From positions 1,860,001 through 1,924,000 of the forward strand of contig NZ_CP031115.1 in NCBI RefSeq assembly GCF_003568865.1: 64,000 bases of DNA, written 5' to 3'. Shown here one piece after another: positions 33,443-43,590 of this stretch; the stretch's first letter is position 1, and the number at the start of each line of letters is the position of its first letter. The translations under genes and the position numbers were made by a program. Origin of the DNA: Rubrobacter indicoceani (lineage in GTDB: Bacteria > Actinomycetota > Rubrobacteria > Rubrobacterales > Rubrobacteraceae). The notes under the pieces were generated by a model. It was not told the origin of the DNA, did not search any database, and saw only the letters and a list, made by a program, of their open reading frames with translations.

Positions 33443-34204
33443 CTACTTCGCCGCCTCGACAAGCTCTCCGAATGACTCCACGTCCAGCGCGGCGCCACCG
33501 ACAAGGCCGCCGTCAACGTCTCTCTGGGACATGATCTCCGCGATGTTCTCCGGCTTCACCGAACCGCCGTAGAGTATCCGCACCGAACCGGCGAACCCCT
33601 CACCACGCAGCTCTTCCAGAAGGCCGCGAACCTGCCCGATAGCGTCCTGAGCGTCCTCCGGCGAGGCCGTGTCGCCCGTGCCTATCGCCCAGATCGGCTC
33701 GTAGGCAAAGATTATCTTCTCCGGGTCGAGGTCGCCGTCTACGGCGTCCATGACGGCCTTGATCTGGGCCTGTATCTTGTCCCACATCCCACCCGAGTCG
33801 CGTTCTTCCTTTGTCTCGCCGCAGCAGACCACCGGGATCAGCCCGGCGTCGAGGGCGCGCTTTGTCTTTTTCGCGACCATCTCGTCGCTCTCGAAGAAGA
33901 TTTCGCGTCGTTCGGAATGACCGATAAGCACGGCCCTTGCGCCGACGTCCAGAAGCATCGGGGCCGAGACTTCCCCCGTGTACGCCCCCGAGTCCTCGAA
34001 GTAGAAGTTCTGCGCCCCGGCTATAACGGGGGTGTCTGCGGTCATACGGGCGAACTCGTTGAGGCAGGTGAACGGCACGAAGACCGCCACGTCCACGCCG
34101 CCGGCGTCCTCGGCTTTCGGGATGACCGCCGCAGCGTAATCCTCGGCCTCACGCAGGGTCTTGTTCATCTTCCAGTTCGCCGCCATCATGGGCTTTCTCG
34201 CCAT
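33443..34204 (-). CDS. tpiA: Triosephosphate isomerase
   Basis: 253 aa from the ATG at 34202-34204, with AAAAGGAG 5 nt upstream. ANWKMNK near residue 9 has the Asn and Lys of the active site, GHSERR near 97 the catalytic His, YEPIWAIGTG near 170 the catalytic Glu, and LYGGSVKPEN the phosphate loop. Interconverts dihydroxyacetone phosphate and glyceraldehyde 3-phosphate. It lies 91 bp after pgk in the glycolytic run. Confidence 0.96.
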   Translation of the reverse strand: MARKPMMAANWKMNKTLREAEDYAAAVIPKAEDAGGVDVAVFVPFTCLNEFARMTADTPVIAGAQNFYFEDSGAYTGEVSAPMLLDVGARAVLIGHSERREIFFESDEMVAKKTKRALDAGLIPVVCCGETKEERDSGGMWDKIQAQIKAVMDAVDGDLDPEKIIFAYEPIWAIGTGDTASPEDAQDAIGQVRGLLEELRGEGFAGSVRILYGGSVKPENIAEIMSQRDVDGGLVGGAALDVESFGELVEAAK

Positions 34205-34295
34205 GCCGTCTCCTTTTCTTGTGCGCCCCGTCCGGGCCGCTGGTGGTCTGTACCGGGTGGTAAGTGGAAATTGCCTTTCGCGCCCCGGGGTCGGG

Positions 34296-35468
34296 CTACT
34301 TTGCGGGCAGAACCGCGACGCCGGGTAGTTCTTTCCCCTCGACGTATTCAAGCGACGCCCCGCCCCCGGTCGAGATATGGCTCATCTCGCCCTCGAGGCC
34401 GAGCTTGTTCACCGCAGCAACGGAGTCCCCGCCGCCGACTACGCTTGTAGCCTCGCTCGCCGCGACGGCCTTTGCAACGCCTTCGGTTCCCTTTGCAAAG
34501 GCCTCCATCTCAAAGACGCCCATCGGACCGTTCCAGAAGATGGTCCTCGCCGAGGTGATGGTCCCGGAGAAAAGCTCCACCGTCTCCGGTCCGACGTCGA
34601 GGCCCATCCAGCCCTGCGGCACGCCATCCCCGGGCCGGGCGGTCTCGTGCCTCGCGTCGTGTTCGAACTCTTCCGCCGCCACGACATCCACCGGGAGAAC
34701 GAGCTTCTCCCCGGCCTTCTCCATGAGGCGCTTCGCCTCTTCGACGTAGTCGTCCTCCACAAGGGATTTCCCGACGGAGTAGCCCTTCGCCTTGAAGAAC
34801 GTAAAGCACATTGCCCCGCCGATGAGCAGCGAATCCGCAACGCCGAGAAGGCTCTCGATAACGCCGAGCTTGTCCGAGACCTTCGCCCCGCCGAGGATGG
34901 CGACAAACGGACGCTCCGGGTCTTTCAGCACCCCGTCGAGGTAGTCCACCTCTTTTTCGAGCAGCAGACCCGCCGCCGCCGGGAGCCGCTTTGCCACCCC
35001 GACGGTCGTGGCGTGCGCCCGGTGCGCCGCCCCGAAGGCGTCGTTGACGTACAGGTCGAACGGCGCGGCGAGCTCGTCCGCGAACCCGGCGTCGTTCTTT
35101 GTCTCGCCGGGGTAGAACCGTGAGTTTTCCAGCAGGACCACGCTGTTATCCGTCCGGTCCAGAGCCGCCGTCACCTCATCACCCGTCGCGGTGTCGAGCT
35201 TCTCGACATGCTTGCCGAGGAGTTCTCCGAGTCGTTTGGCAACCGGGTCCATCGAGAACTTCGCGTCGGGCGCGCCCTTCGGACGACCGAGATGGGAGAT
35301 AAGCCCGACCTTCGCGCCGCGAGCGACGAGCAGCTCTATCGTCGGCAGGGCGCGTTCTATGCGGGTGTCATCGGTTACCCGACCCTTGCGGACCGGGACG
35401 TTGAAATCGACCCGGACAAGAACCTTCCTGCCGTCAACGTCTATGTCTCTCACGCTCTGTTTATCCAT
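34296..35468 (-). CDS. pgk: Phosphoglycerate kinase
   Basis: 390 aa. VRVDFNVPV near 20 and SHLGRPKGAPD near 60 bind the 3-phosphoglycerate; AILGGAKVSDKLGV near 190 and the C-terminal GGGDSVAAV and STGGGASLEY segments bind ATP. GGGAG lies 5 nt before the ATG. It is separated from gap by a strong hairpin at 35497-35529. Confidence 0.96.
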   Translation of the reverse strand: MDKQSVRDIDVDGRKVLVRVDFNVPVRKGRVTDDTRIERALPTIELLVARGAKVGLISHLGRPKGAPDAKFSMDPVAKRLGELLGKHVEKLDTATGDEVTAALDRTDNSVVLLENSRFYPGETKNDAGFADELAAPFDLYVNDAFGAAHRAHATTVGVAKRLPAAAGLLLEKEVDYLDGVLKDPERPFVAILGGAKVSDKLGVIESLLGVADSLLIGGAMCFTFFKAKGYSVGKSLVEDDYVEEAKRLMEKAGEKLVLPVDVVAAEEFEHDARHETARPGDGVPQGWMGLDVGPETVELFSGTITSARTIFWNGPMGVFEMEAFAKGTEGVAKAVAASEATSVVGGGDSVAAVNKLGLEGEMSHISTGGGASLEYVEGKELPGVAVLPAK

Positions 35469-35496
35469 AACAACTCCCGGTACTCTGCGTAGATAG

Positions 35497-35529
35497 AAAA
35501 GCAGCCGGGGCGAGTTGCTCCCCGGCTGC
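35497..35529 (-). terminator. Terminator/attenuator between gap and pgk
   Basis: GCAGCCGGGG / CCCCGGCTGC gives a perfect 10-bp stem with a 9-nt loop; on the minus strand TTTTCTAT follows. It would stop part of the gap transcript before pgk. Confidence 0.8.
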
Positions 35530-35573
35530 AGACTGCGGTCATCCGGACGACGGTAGGCCCGCCTCCGGTTCTT

Positions 35574-36575
<1,002 letters not shown>

Positions 36576-36758
36576 ACTCATCTCCTCCTGTCTTTCCTAC
36601 GATTTCACAGGTTCTCCGACCCATTGTTCCCGAATGACCCCGCGTCTAACAACCGGCGATCATCCGGATACGGCATACCTTCGCACAGTTCCAGGCACCG
36701 TGCAAAGCCACCCGTTCCCACATTTGTAAACCTTTTCAGAAAAGATGTCCACCGGATT

Positions 36759-37631
36759 CTACTCTCCGCCGCGCTCTCTTCCCGCCAGCGCGACGATCCT
36801 TCTCAGACGATGGTTGACCGCGCTCTTCGAGAGGCCGGAGAGGCGAGCGATCTCGGCGAGGGAGGCGTCGGGGTGTTCAAGACGGATAAAGAGCATCTCG
36901 GCCAGCGCGTCCGGCAGTTCTCCCGGGTCGAGGGTTTCCAGTATGCGTTGCTGATCGGCTGCGGCTCTTGCGGTTCTTCCGGCGTTCGCCGCGTCGAAGT
37001 TCGTTACGCGGTTGGCGTTGCCCTTCGCCTCCCCGACTATTGCCTTCGCCTCGTACTGGAGCACGGCGTCGTGCAGGCCCATCTGCGAGAGAACGGTCGT
37101 AACGCCGTCCGCGCTCTTTGTGTAGGCGATGTACCGGCCGCGACGACGCGAGATCTTCAGAGGAGCGCGGGAGAAATTCCTTACCCGCTCTATAAAGGCT
37201 TCGGTCGGGTGTACGAATTCAAGGTGGTGACCGCCCCGGCTCCCCGGCCTGACGACCGAGCCGCACCCCTGAAACGCCCCGGAGAGGTACGAAGTCCGGG
37301 AGGTCGCTTCGCGGCTGTTGCGGGCGGCGCGGAGTTCTTCCACGGCCTGCACGACGCGGTTGCCCGAGGCCCGCACCGAGTAGACCGGACGACCGAAACG
37401 GTCGTTCTCGGCGGGGGTCAGGGTAGAGTTGACGGCGAACTCGGTGCGCCAGAGCCGGACGACGGAGCGTGCGACGGCGGCGGACGGAGTGCGGAGGGTT
37501 ACGCCGTCGGCATCGGCCTTGCCGCAGGCATCGAGCAGACCGGCGAGCTCGGCCCGGCCGGTTCGGCGCGAGGAACCGGAAGCCGTTGCGGCGGCGAGTT
37601 CCCGGCGGACTTCAGCTGCGAACGAGACCAG
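36759..37631 (-). CDS. whiA: WhiA regulator, probable CTG start
   Basis: 290 aa. WhiA is a conserved Gram-positive regulator with a degenerate LAGLIDADG homing-endonuclease fold and a C-terminal HTH, here SLAEIARLSGLSKSAVNHRL near 252-275. The family N-terminus VSFAAEVRRELA reads directly from a CTG at 37629-37631 with a perfect AGGAGGT 8 nt upstream; an in-frame stop lies two codons above it. The first standard start would be the GTG at 37376 and would lose about 85 residues. The gene overlaps the end of yvcK by 20 bp, as usual for this pair. Confidence 0.88.
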   Translation of the reverse strand: MVSFAAEVRRELAAATASGSSRRTGRAELAGLLDACGKADADGVTLRTPSAAVARSVVRLWRTEFAVNSTLTPAENDRFGRPVYSVRASGNRVVQAVEELRAARNSREATSRTSYLSGAFQGCGSVVRPGSRGGHHLEFVHPTEAFIERVRNFSRAPLKISRRRGRYIAYTKSADGVTTVLSQMGLHDAVLQYEAKAIVGEAKGNANRVTNFDAANAGRTARAAADQQRILETLDPGELPDALAEMLFIRLEHPDASLAEIARLSGLSKSAVNHRLRRIVALAGRERGGE

Positions 37632-38598
37632 CTTTCAAGACCTCCTCCGCGAGCTTATCGGGGTCGTGACGGATTCCGGCGGGGTTGTCGTCGGAGAGCA
37701 GATCCGCGCCGTACAGCCGGACCCCCAGAGCTTCGAGTTCGTCTCTGTCTACAACGGTCGGGGTCGCGTCTTCGGCCCGGTAGCGTTCAAGGAGCTCATC
37801 GGAGAAGTCGCCCTCGTGGACAAGAACGTCCGTGATGGCGAGGCCGACATGATCCCCCACGGCCCGGACGTGGTCGGCGACCGAGAACCCCCCCGTCTCC
37901 CCGGCCTGCGTCATCACGTTCGCCGCGTAGACGACCGGCCCGGAGAAACCGGACAAAGCCTCCCGCACCCCGGAGCCGAGAAGCGACGGGATGGTGCTCG
38001 TAAACAGGCTCCCCGGGCTCAGGGCGATAAGGTCGGCGCGCCGAATGGCCTCTATCACCCCATCCGGCGCGGGTGTCCCTTCCGGCTCGACGGAGACGCT
38101 TGCGACCTGCTTTTTCGTCTCGTGGACTATGGACTCGCCGCGCGTAACCGTCCCGTCGGCGTAGCGTACGACGAGCGTCAGGCTCTCGGTGGCGGCGGGA
38201 TAGACGCGGCCCTTCACGCGCAGAAAGCGGGCGGCCCGCTCGACGCCCTCCTCAAAAGAGCCGGACATATCCGCGAGCGCGGCGATGATGATGTTCCCGA
38301 CGGCGTGGTCGCGCATCTCCTCCCCCGCCTCGAAGCGGTAATCAAAGACCTCGGCAAGCCTCTGTCGCCCGGCCAGAGCAACAAGACAGTTGCGAACGTC
38401 CCCCGGCGGCGCGACCCCGAGCTCCTGGCGCAGCCGACCGCTGGAGCCGCCGTCATCCGCGACCGTCACCACCGCGGCCAGGTCCGAGACGCGATCCCGC
38501 AGCCCGCGCAAAAGCACCGGAAGGCCTGTTCCGCCCCCGAAAGCCACGACGCGTGGTTCCCCTCTGCCGCTCAGAGTGTCCTTATCCTTCGCTCGCAC
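37612..38598 (-). CDS. yvcK: YvcK/CofD-family protein
   Basis: 328 aa from the GTG at 38596-38598 (AGGG 7 nt upstream); an ATG 18 codons earlier is an alternative start. The N-terminus RVVAFGGGTGLPVLLRGL is the family nucleotide-binding loop, followed by VTVADDGGSSGRLR and ALSPGSLFTSTIPSLL. YvcK proteins bind UDP-sugars and affect peptidoglycan precursor supply. Its last codons overlap the whiA start. The usual neighbour rapZ is 2.8 kb upstream, separated by inserted genes. Confidence 0.92.
   Translation of the reverse strand: MRAKDKDTLSGRGEPRVVAFGGGTGLPVLLRGLRDRVSDLAAVVTVADDGGSSGRLRQELGVAPPGDVRNCLVALAGRQRLAEVFDYRFEAGEEMRDHAVGNIIIAALADMSGSFEEGVERAARFLRVKGRVYPAATESLTLVVRYADGTVTRGESIVHETKKQVASVSVEPEGTPAPDGVIEAIRRADLIALSPGSLFTSTIPSLLGSGVREALSGFSGPVVYAANVMTQAGETGGFSVADHVRAVGDHVGLAITDVLVHEGDFSDELLERYRAEDATPTVVDRDELEALGVRLYGADLLSDDNPAGIRHDPDKLAEEVLKAGLVRS
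37640..37646 (-). promoter_or_regulatory. Shine-Dalgarno deciding the whiA CTG start
   Basis: AGGAGGT on the minus strand, 8 nt before the CTG at 37629-37631. No ATG, GTG or TTG lies at a suitable distance in the whiA frame. Confidence 0.7.
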
Positions 38599-38815
38599 TT
38601 CACGACCCTGTAATCGTAGCTTTCTATCTTTTTGAAGGAGACCGGTACTCATCACCGGAATCAGCAACGCAAGTCTACCCGCAAAGCGTCTTTCAGATTC
38701 ACTCCGGAGCTCCAGGCAGGACAAGCCGGGTCTACCGGCACCGTCCCGGGCTCACAGAATACTTCAACTGCCTGTAGGCGGTTTCTGCGGGTTCAGGGAG
38801 TATCGGATGTGGACA

Positions 38816-39294
38816 TCAGACACCGCTGATATCGAAATACGGCGTTGCGGTGTAGAGAACGGAGGCGGCGACCAGGATCAGGACGAGCCCGATAACGTGC
38901 GGGGGCGCTCCGCCCAGGCGCGAGAGGCGTTGCAGGAGCTTTGCGGCCCGTTCGGAGAGCACGAGCGTCACGAGCGGCAGAGAGAACAAGCCCGAAGACA
39001 ACGCCCAGACCAGGGGAGCGGTCGGCACGCTTCGGGAGCAGCGGTTTAGAGGAGAAACGCCCGAACAGGCCCCACCGGAAGCGGGCGTTCCCCCTAAACG
39101 GCGGTGCCCAGCGCAAGGTACAGAAGCCCCAGAAACAGCCAGAAGCCCTTCTCTTGAGGGTCTCGCGCAGCCGCTCCGCGCGTTTTCCGTCTTTGAGCTG
39201 GCCGAGAAGACGCCGGGCGCACCGATGGAGCAGGGCTCTATAAAGCCCAGGAGCCCAGCCCGAAGACCGACGCAAGCAGGTAAGGATCTTCCAC
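38816..39294 (-). pseudogene. Decayed CcdA-like membrane protein
   Basis: Pieces of one membrane protein are spread over all three minus-strand frames: VEDPYLLASVFGLG at the start, LGFIEPCSIGAP next, GQLKDGKRAERLRETLKR in another frame, EKGFWLFLGLLYLALGTAV in the third, and a long hydrophobic tail (LVTLVLSERAAKLLQRLSRL) in the second. The order and motifs (FIEPCSIGA, RAERLRETL) fit cytochrome-c-biogenesis CcdA/DsbD-type transmembrane proteins. At least three frameshifts and internal stops make it a pseudogene. It lies between yvcK and an ABC-2 permease. Confidence 0.75.
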
Positions 39295-39299
39295 ACAAC

Positions 39300-40154
39300 T
39301 CAGTATCGCAGGTTGTGCCCGCGCCTCAGCAGCTCCGTCGTCGCCGCGAACACAAGAACTGCAAAGAGGATCAGGGCGGCCAGGGCCGGGTACGCCGGGA
39401 CATCGGAGACGCCGAGGGCGGCGTAGCGGAAAGAGTCAACGGCGTAGAAGACGGGGTTCAGGTAGGTGACGACCCGAAGCGGGTCGGGCAGGGACTCAAC
39501 CGAGTAGAACACCCCGCCCAGAAAGGCGAGGGGCTGGATAACGATGTTGCTCAGGAAAAAGATATGGTCTATGCGGGTCGCGAGCACCCCGGCCATCACG
39601 CCCAGAGAGGCGAAGATCACGCTCGCCGCCAGGCCGGAGACCAGAAGCAGCAGAGGATGCTCGACCGGGAGCCCGACAAGGGGCACGGCCAGGGCAAAGG
39701 TGCCCAAACCAACCATCAACCCCCGCAAGGTCCCTCCGAGAACGTAGGCCAGGGTTATCTGAAGCGGTGTCATCGGGCTGATAAGGATGTCATCTATATA
39801 GCGGTCACGTTTGGCGTCGAAGAGGCTCGTGGAGGTGTTGCCGTAGGAGCCGGTGATAACGCTCATCAGGACCAGGCCGGGGAGGATGAAGGTCAGGTAC
39901 GGTACACCGGCGACCTGCTCTATGCGGCTGCCGAGCCCGTAGCCGAAAACGACGACGTAGAGCACCGACGACAGGAGCGGGGCGAGCAGGGTCTGGGTCC
40001 AGACCCTGGTGAACCGCTTTACCTCGCGGGAGAGCAGCGTGCGGAAGGAGCGGTCTAGGCTCCAGAACGCAGGTGCCTCCCCATCTTCGCCCGCAAAGCC
40101 GGACGCGCTACCGACCTCTTCGCCGCGACCGGACCTCAGAACTTCACCTTCCAA
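39300..40154 (-). CDS. ABC-2 type transporter permease
   Basis: 284 aa from a TTG. After a charged 40-residue N-terminus, LLSREVKRFTRVWTQTLLAP leads into six hydrophobic segments; GLVLMSVITGSYGNTSTSLF and YLNPVFYAVDSFRYAAL are typical ABC-2 export permease motifs. The usual ATPase gene is not next to it: upstream is a reductase, downstream a pseudogene. The partner may lie elsewhere or be lost. The frame is open above the TTG, so the start is uncertain. Confidence 0.85.
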   Translation of the reverse strand: MEGEVLRSGRGEEVGSASGFAGEDGEAPAFWSLDRSFRTLLSREVKRFTRVWTQTLLAPLLSSVLYVVVFGYGLGSRIEQVAGVPYLTFILPGLVLMSVITGSYGNTSTSLFDAKRDRYIDDILISPMTPLQITLAYVLGGTLRGLMVGLGTFALAVPLVGLPVEHPLLLLVSGLAASVIFASLGVMAGVLATRIDHIFFLSNIVIQPLAFLGGVFYSVESLPDPLRVVTYLNPVFYAVDSFRYAALGVSDVPAYPALAALILFAVLVFAATTELLRRGHNLRY

Positions 40155-40277
40155 CCGTATCTCGACCGCCGCGGTCGTCTCGCCCCCGGGCGGGGGCGTG
40201 GATGCTCCCGGCGGCCTGCACCTTCTATTCCGTTCTCCACTCGGCGAACGGCGAAACGGGCAGGCGGCTCCCTCAAC

Positions 40278-41228
40278 CTATCTCCCCTCCCTGCCGTGCG
40301 GCGTGGTGAAGTCTATGGCCGGCCCGAGCGGGACGATGCGCGTCGGGTTGACGGTTTCGTGCGAGGAGTAATAGTGGGTTTTTATCTGATCCAGCCTGAC
40401 CGTCTCCGCTACGCCGGGGTACTGGTACAACTCCCTGAGATACCCCCAGAGGTTCGGATAGTCCAAGATGCGTCGGATGTTGCACTTGAAGTGACCGTGA
40501 TAAACCGCGTCGAACCTGACGAGCGTCGCGAACATCGCCCAGTCGGCCTCGGTGATCCGGTCGCCCGCAAGGTAACGCTGCTCGCCAAGCACGTCCTCCC
40601 ACCTGTCCAGCGCGTCGAACAGTTCCGTTACTGCCTCCTCGTAGGCGGCCTGCGTGGTGGCGAAGCCGGAGCGGTAGACGCCGTTGTTTATCGGTTCGTA
40701 GATCTCATCGAGCACGCGCTCGACTTCGGGCTCCAGATCCGGCGGGCAGAAGTCTTTATCGTTGGCGAGGCCGATAAACTCGTGGTCGAGCATCCGGATA
40801 ATCTCCCGCGACTCGTTGTTGACGATCTCACCGGTCTCCCTGTCCCACAGGACGGGCGTCGTTACGCGCCCCGTTACGTCCGGGGCGGCCTTCACGTAGA
40901 TGTCCCTGAGGTGTCCCTCGCCAAAGAGCGGGTCCGAGAACTCGCCGCTCTCGGAGAAAGTCCAGCCGTCCGCGCCCATGAAAGGCTCGACGCTCGAGAT
41001 GGAGATCGCATCTTCGAGGCCTTTTATCTTGCGCAGGATCGCCGTCCGGTGCGCCCAGGGACAGGCCCACGAGATGTACAGATGATACCGCCCCGCCTCC
41101 GCCGGATGACCGCTCGAACCATCGGCGGTTATGCGGTCCCGAAACGCCGTCTTCTGCCGGACGAAACGCCCCTGCTCGTCCTTCGGGAACTCCCCCGTCT
41201 CCCACTTTCCTTCGACCAGCATCCCCAA
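40278..41228 (-). CDS. Glutathionyl-hydroquinone reductase-like (GST omega family)
   Basis: 316 aa. LYISWACPWAHRTAILRKIKGL near residue 50-70 carries the CPWA active site; the C-terminal helical domain has YRSGFATTQAAYEEAV and DWAMFATLVRFDAVYHGHFKCN, both typical of YqjG/PcpF. Known members reduce glutathionyl-quinone adducts. Actinobacteria mostly use mycothiol or other thiols, so the physiological thiol here is open. Confidence 0.9.
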   Translation of the reverse strand: MGMLVEGKWETGEFPKDEQGRFVRQKTAFRDRITADGSSGHPAEAGRYHLYISWACPWAHRTAILRKIKGLEDAISISSVEPFMGADGWTFSESGEFSDPLFGEGHLRDIYVKAAPDVTGRVTTPVLWDRETGEIVNNESREIIRMLDHEFIGLANDKDFCPPDLEPEVERVLDEIYEPINNGVYRSGFATTQAAYEEAVTELFDALDRWEDVLGEQRYLAGDRITEADWAMFATLVRFDAVYHGHFKCNIRRILDYPNLWGYLRELYQYPGVAETVRLDQIKTHYYSSHETVNPTRIVPLGPAIDFTTPHGREGR

Positions 41229-41404
41229 GATGACCTCCTCCGAAATACGTTTTCAGACTACAACAACCTGTATATTCCCCGGAACCCCGCCGCTGACTAC
41301 ACCACACGCCAGACGTAACGAGCAACCTCGCAGCCGGGATCTACACAACCCTTATTCGCACGGTTAATATAACCTTTGAGCAAAGGTACAGTCGCGGACG
41401 GTCT

Positions 41405-42313
41405 CTAGCGCCGGTCGAGGTCGCGGTGCCGGACGAATATCTCGGCGTCGGAGTCCGAGTCGCGGAGGCAGCGGGCGAGTTCTTCGGTGATGGCGACGGA
41501 GCGGTGCCGACCGCCGGTGCAGCCAACGCCGAGCGTGAAGTACGTCTTGCCTTCGGCGGCGTAGCGGGGCAGAAGAAAGTTCAGGAGATCGCAGGTCTTC
41601 CCCAGGAATTCCTCTCCGTCGGGCTGCTTGAGTACGGCCTCCCGGACGCGTTCGTCGTGCCCGGTGAGCGGCCTGAGTTCGGGGTCGTAGTGTGGGTTGG
41701 CGAGAAAGCGGGTGTCGAGGAGCATGTCCGCGTCGAGCGGCGCACCGTGTTTGAACCCGAAGGAGAAGATGCTGACCGTCAACTTCGAGGTAAGGGATTC
41801 GGCGAGCTTTTTAAAGCGGAGCCGGGCGTCGGCGGCGGTGTAGCCGGAGGTGTCCACGACGAGGTCGGCGCGCTCGCGGAGCCCGGAGAGGTAGGTGCGT
41901 TCGGAGCGTATCGCCCCGAGCACGTCGCCGTCCTTTGCGTTCGGGTGCGGGCGACGGCTCTCCTTATAGCGACGGACAAGGGTCGGTTCGTCGGAGTCTA
42001 TGAAGATCACCTTCCGGTTCCAGCCGCTCTCGACGCCGAAGGATTCGAGGCTCTCCTCCAGCTCCGACCCGAAGTACCGCCGACCGCGAATGTCCATCAC
42101 GACGACTATCCCCTCCGGCCCTTGCTCGGCATCCGAGGTGGCGAGAACCGACCGGACCATGCGCGGCGGGAGGTTGTCTATGCAGAAGTACCCGGCGTCT
42201 TCAAAGGCGTGGAGGGCGTTGGATTTCCCGGCCCCGGAGAGGCCGGTGATGATGACGACCTGGCGTCCGGTTCTCTGCGCAGGCTCGGAAACCCGCGTCG
42301 TCCCGTCGCTCAT
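41405..42313 (-). CDS. rapZ: RNase adapter RapZ / nucleotide-binding protein YvcJ
   Basis: 302 aa from the ATG at 42311-42313 with GGGAG 6 nt upstream; the open frame above is not supported. Walker A ITGLSGAGKSNALHAFEDAG at about 22-41, Walker-B-like VVVMDIRGRRYF near 80, and the C-terminal FTLGVGCTGGRHRSVAITEE near 265. Normally followed by yvcK and whiA; here 2.8 kb of other genes intervene. Confidence 0.93.
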   Translation of the reverse strand: MSDGTTRVSEPAQRTGRQVVIITGLSGAGKSNALHAFEDAGYFCIDNLPPRMVRSVLATSDAEQGPEGIVVVMDIRGRRYFGSELEESLESFGVESGWNRKVIFIDSDEPTLVRRYKESRRPHPNAKDGDVLGAIRSERTYLSGLRERADLVVDTSGYTAADARLRFKKLAESLTSKLTVSIFSFGFKHGAPLDADMLLDTRFLANPHYDPELRPLTGHDERVREAVLKQPDGEEFLGKTCDLLNFLLPRYAAEGKTYFTLGVGCTGGRHRSVAITEELARCLRDSDSDAEIFVRHRDLDRR

Positions 42314-42393
42314 GGCGAGCTCCCTCGATTTCTTCTCTGGCCGACCCTCCGCAGGACGTGCGGAGAAACCGGAGACCATTTCCTGGGGCGAGG

Positions 42394-43287
42394 TTAGCAC
42401 CGCCTCGGAGGCCTTACAACGATTCGGCGTATATTTATGAGAGATTTAACCTGCGGTGCCCGATTCTGAGCAGCCTCGGGGACGACGACCTCGGGCTCGT
42501 TGCCTTCGGGGTCGATCCCGCTGCCGGCATGGTCCCTGCGGTACCGGACGTAGAGCGCGAGGCTCACGAAGAGCGCCGAGAGAACGGCGAAGGGTACCGA
42601 GGCGTAACTCCACGAAGTCAGCACCCCGGTTACGAAATCGCCGGGCGAAGCCCCGAAGCTCAGGCGCGGATGGGCGAGGTTGTAGAGGATGCGGTTGTTC
42701 ACCGTTGCCGAGAGCGAGGCGGTAATAAAGACCATGCACCCGAGAAAGACGGAGCCCAGAGCATGAAGTTGGCGTAGCCCGCGCTCAGGCGGCTTTTGCT
42801 ATTCGAGAAGCGCGTCCCCCAGCCGTTGTCCTTCAAGGTCAGGAGCGCCTTGAGCCTCACCGGCATCAGCACCGCGATTGTGCAGGAACCCGTGGAGGAC
42901 GAAGAGCAGGAAGCTCAGGTCACGGGTCATCAGCAGACCGTAGACGGAGCGCAGAGAGGCCATGACGGCGGGCAGCATCAGGTAGTAGAGCGGGACGCGC
43001 AGGTCGAGGGTGTCAAGGAAGTTCGACGATACGGCCCCGAGGGCGAACAGGAAAAGAAAGAACAGCGGGATCTGAGCGACAACGTCCCAGAGCGAGTACA
43101 GGCTGAACTTCCGGTAGTCCTTCAGGGTCCATATGGCCTCCCGGCAAAAGCTCTTGTTCCAGCGGGTCTTCTGCACTACGTACTCGCCCATCGTGGTCGA
43201 CACGTACGTGTGGGCGACGGCCCCCGGCTGAAACCCGCTCTTGCAGCCCGAGGCGATCACAAGGCTCGTCAGGTGGCGGTCGTCGCC
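42394..43287 (-). pseudogene. Truncated, frameshifted family-2 glycosyltransferase (hyaluronan/chitin-synthase type)
   Basis: From GDDRHLTSLVI (43287 downward) the sequence gives AHTYVSTTMGEYVVQKTRWN, the QxxRW product-binding motif of processive GT2 enzymes such as NodC and HasA, then hydrophobic segments. At about 42880 the frame shifts by one base; the correct continuation (IAVLMPVRLKALLTLKDNGW) is in the next frame. A second shift near 42760 leads to the last hydrophobic part. The catalytic N-terminal half is missing and a stop lies just before GDDRH. Clearly non-functional. It lies between uvrC and rapZ. Confidence 0.82.
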
Positions 43288-43590
43288 CTAGGTGCAGGCC
43301 TCCCCGAGGAAAGTTTGCCTATACACACCATACAACGCGGCAAATCGGCGCAGACGTTCTTTATCTACTCCTCTCTGTGGAGAGGATCTCGCACCCTGCT
43401 GTTCAAACCAACTACTTGAGCTGACTACTAGACGATCGGTAACATCTGGCATATCTTTGGCCCGAAAAGCCCTGATCCCGGAATTCTTCTGCTCTGAAAG
43501 GCCAGATCTGGTCAAAAGTGAGGTTCTGACGGGCGAGATCCCGCCCGGAGAAAGGAGGTCCGGCGCGGGTTGCTACCTGCTACTACGTTA
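43288..43590. other. Lower-GC intergenic stretch after uvrC
   Basis: About 300 bp, visibly less GC-rich than its surroundings. A 75-codon minus-strand frame (43288-43515) ends in RLRRFAALYGVYRQTFLGEA, which reads like protein but has no SD and no known relative; it may be the remains of an inserted element. No terminator with a T-run is seen after uvrC. Confidence 0.4.
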
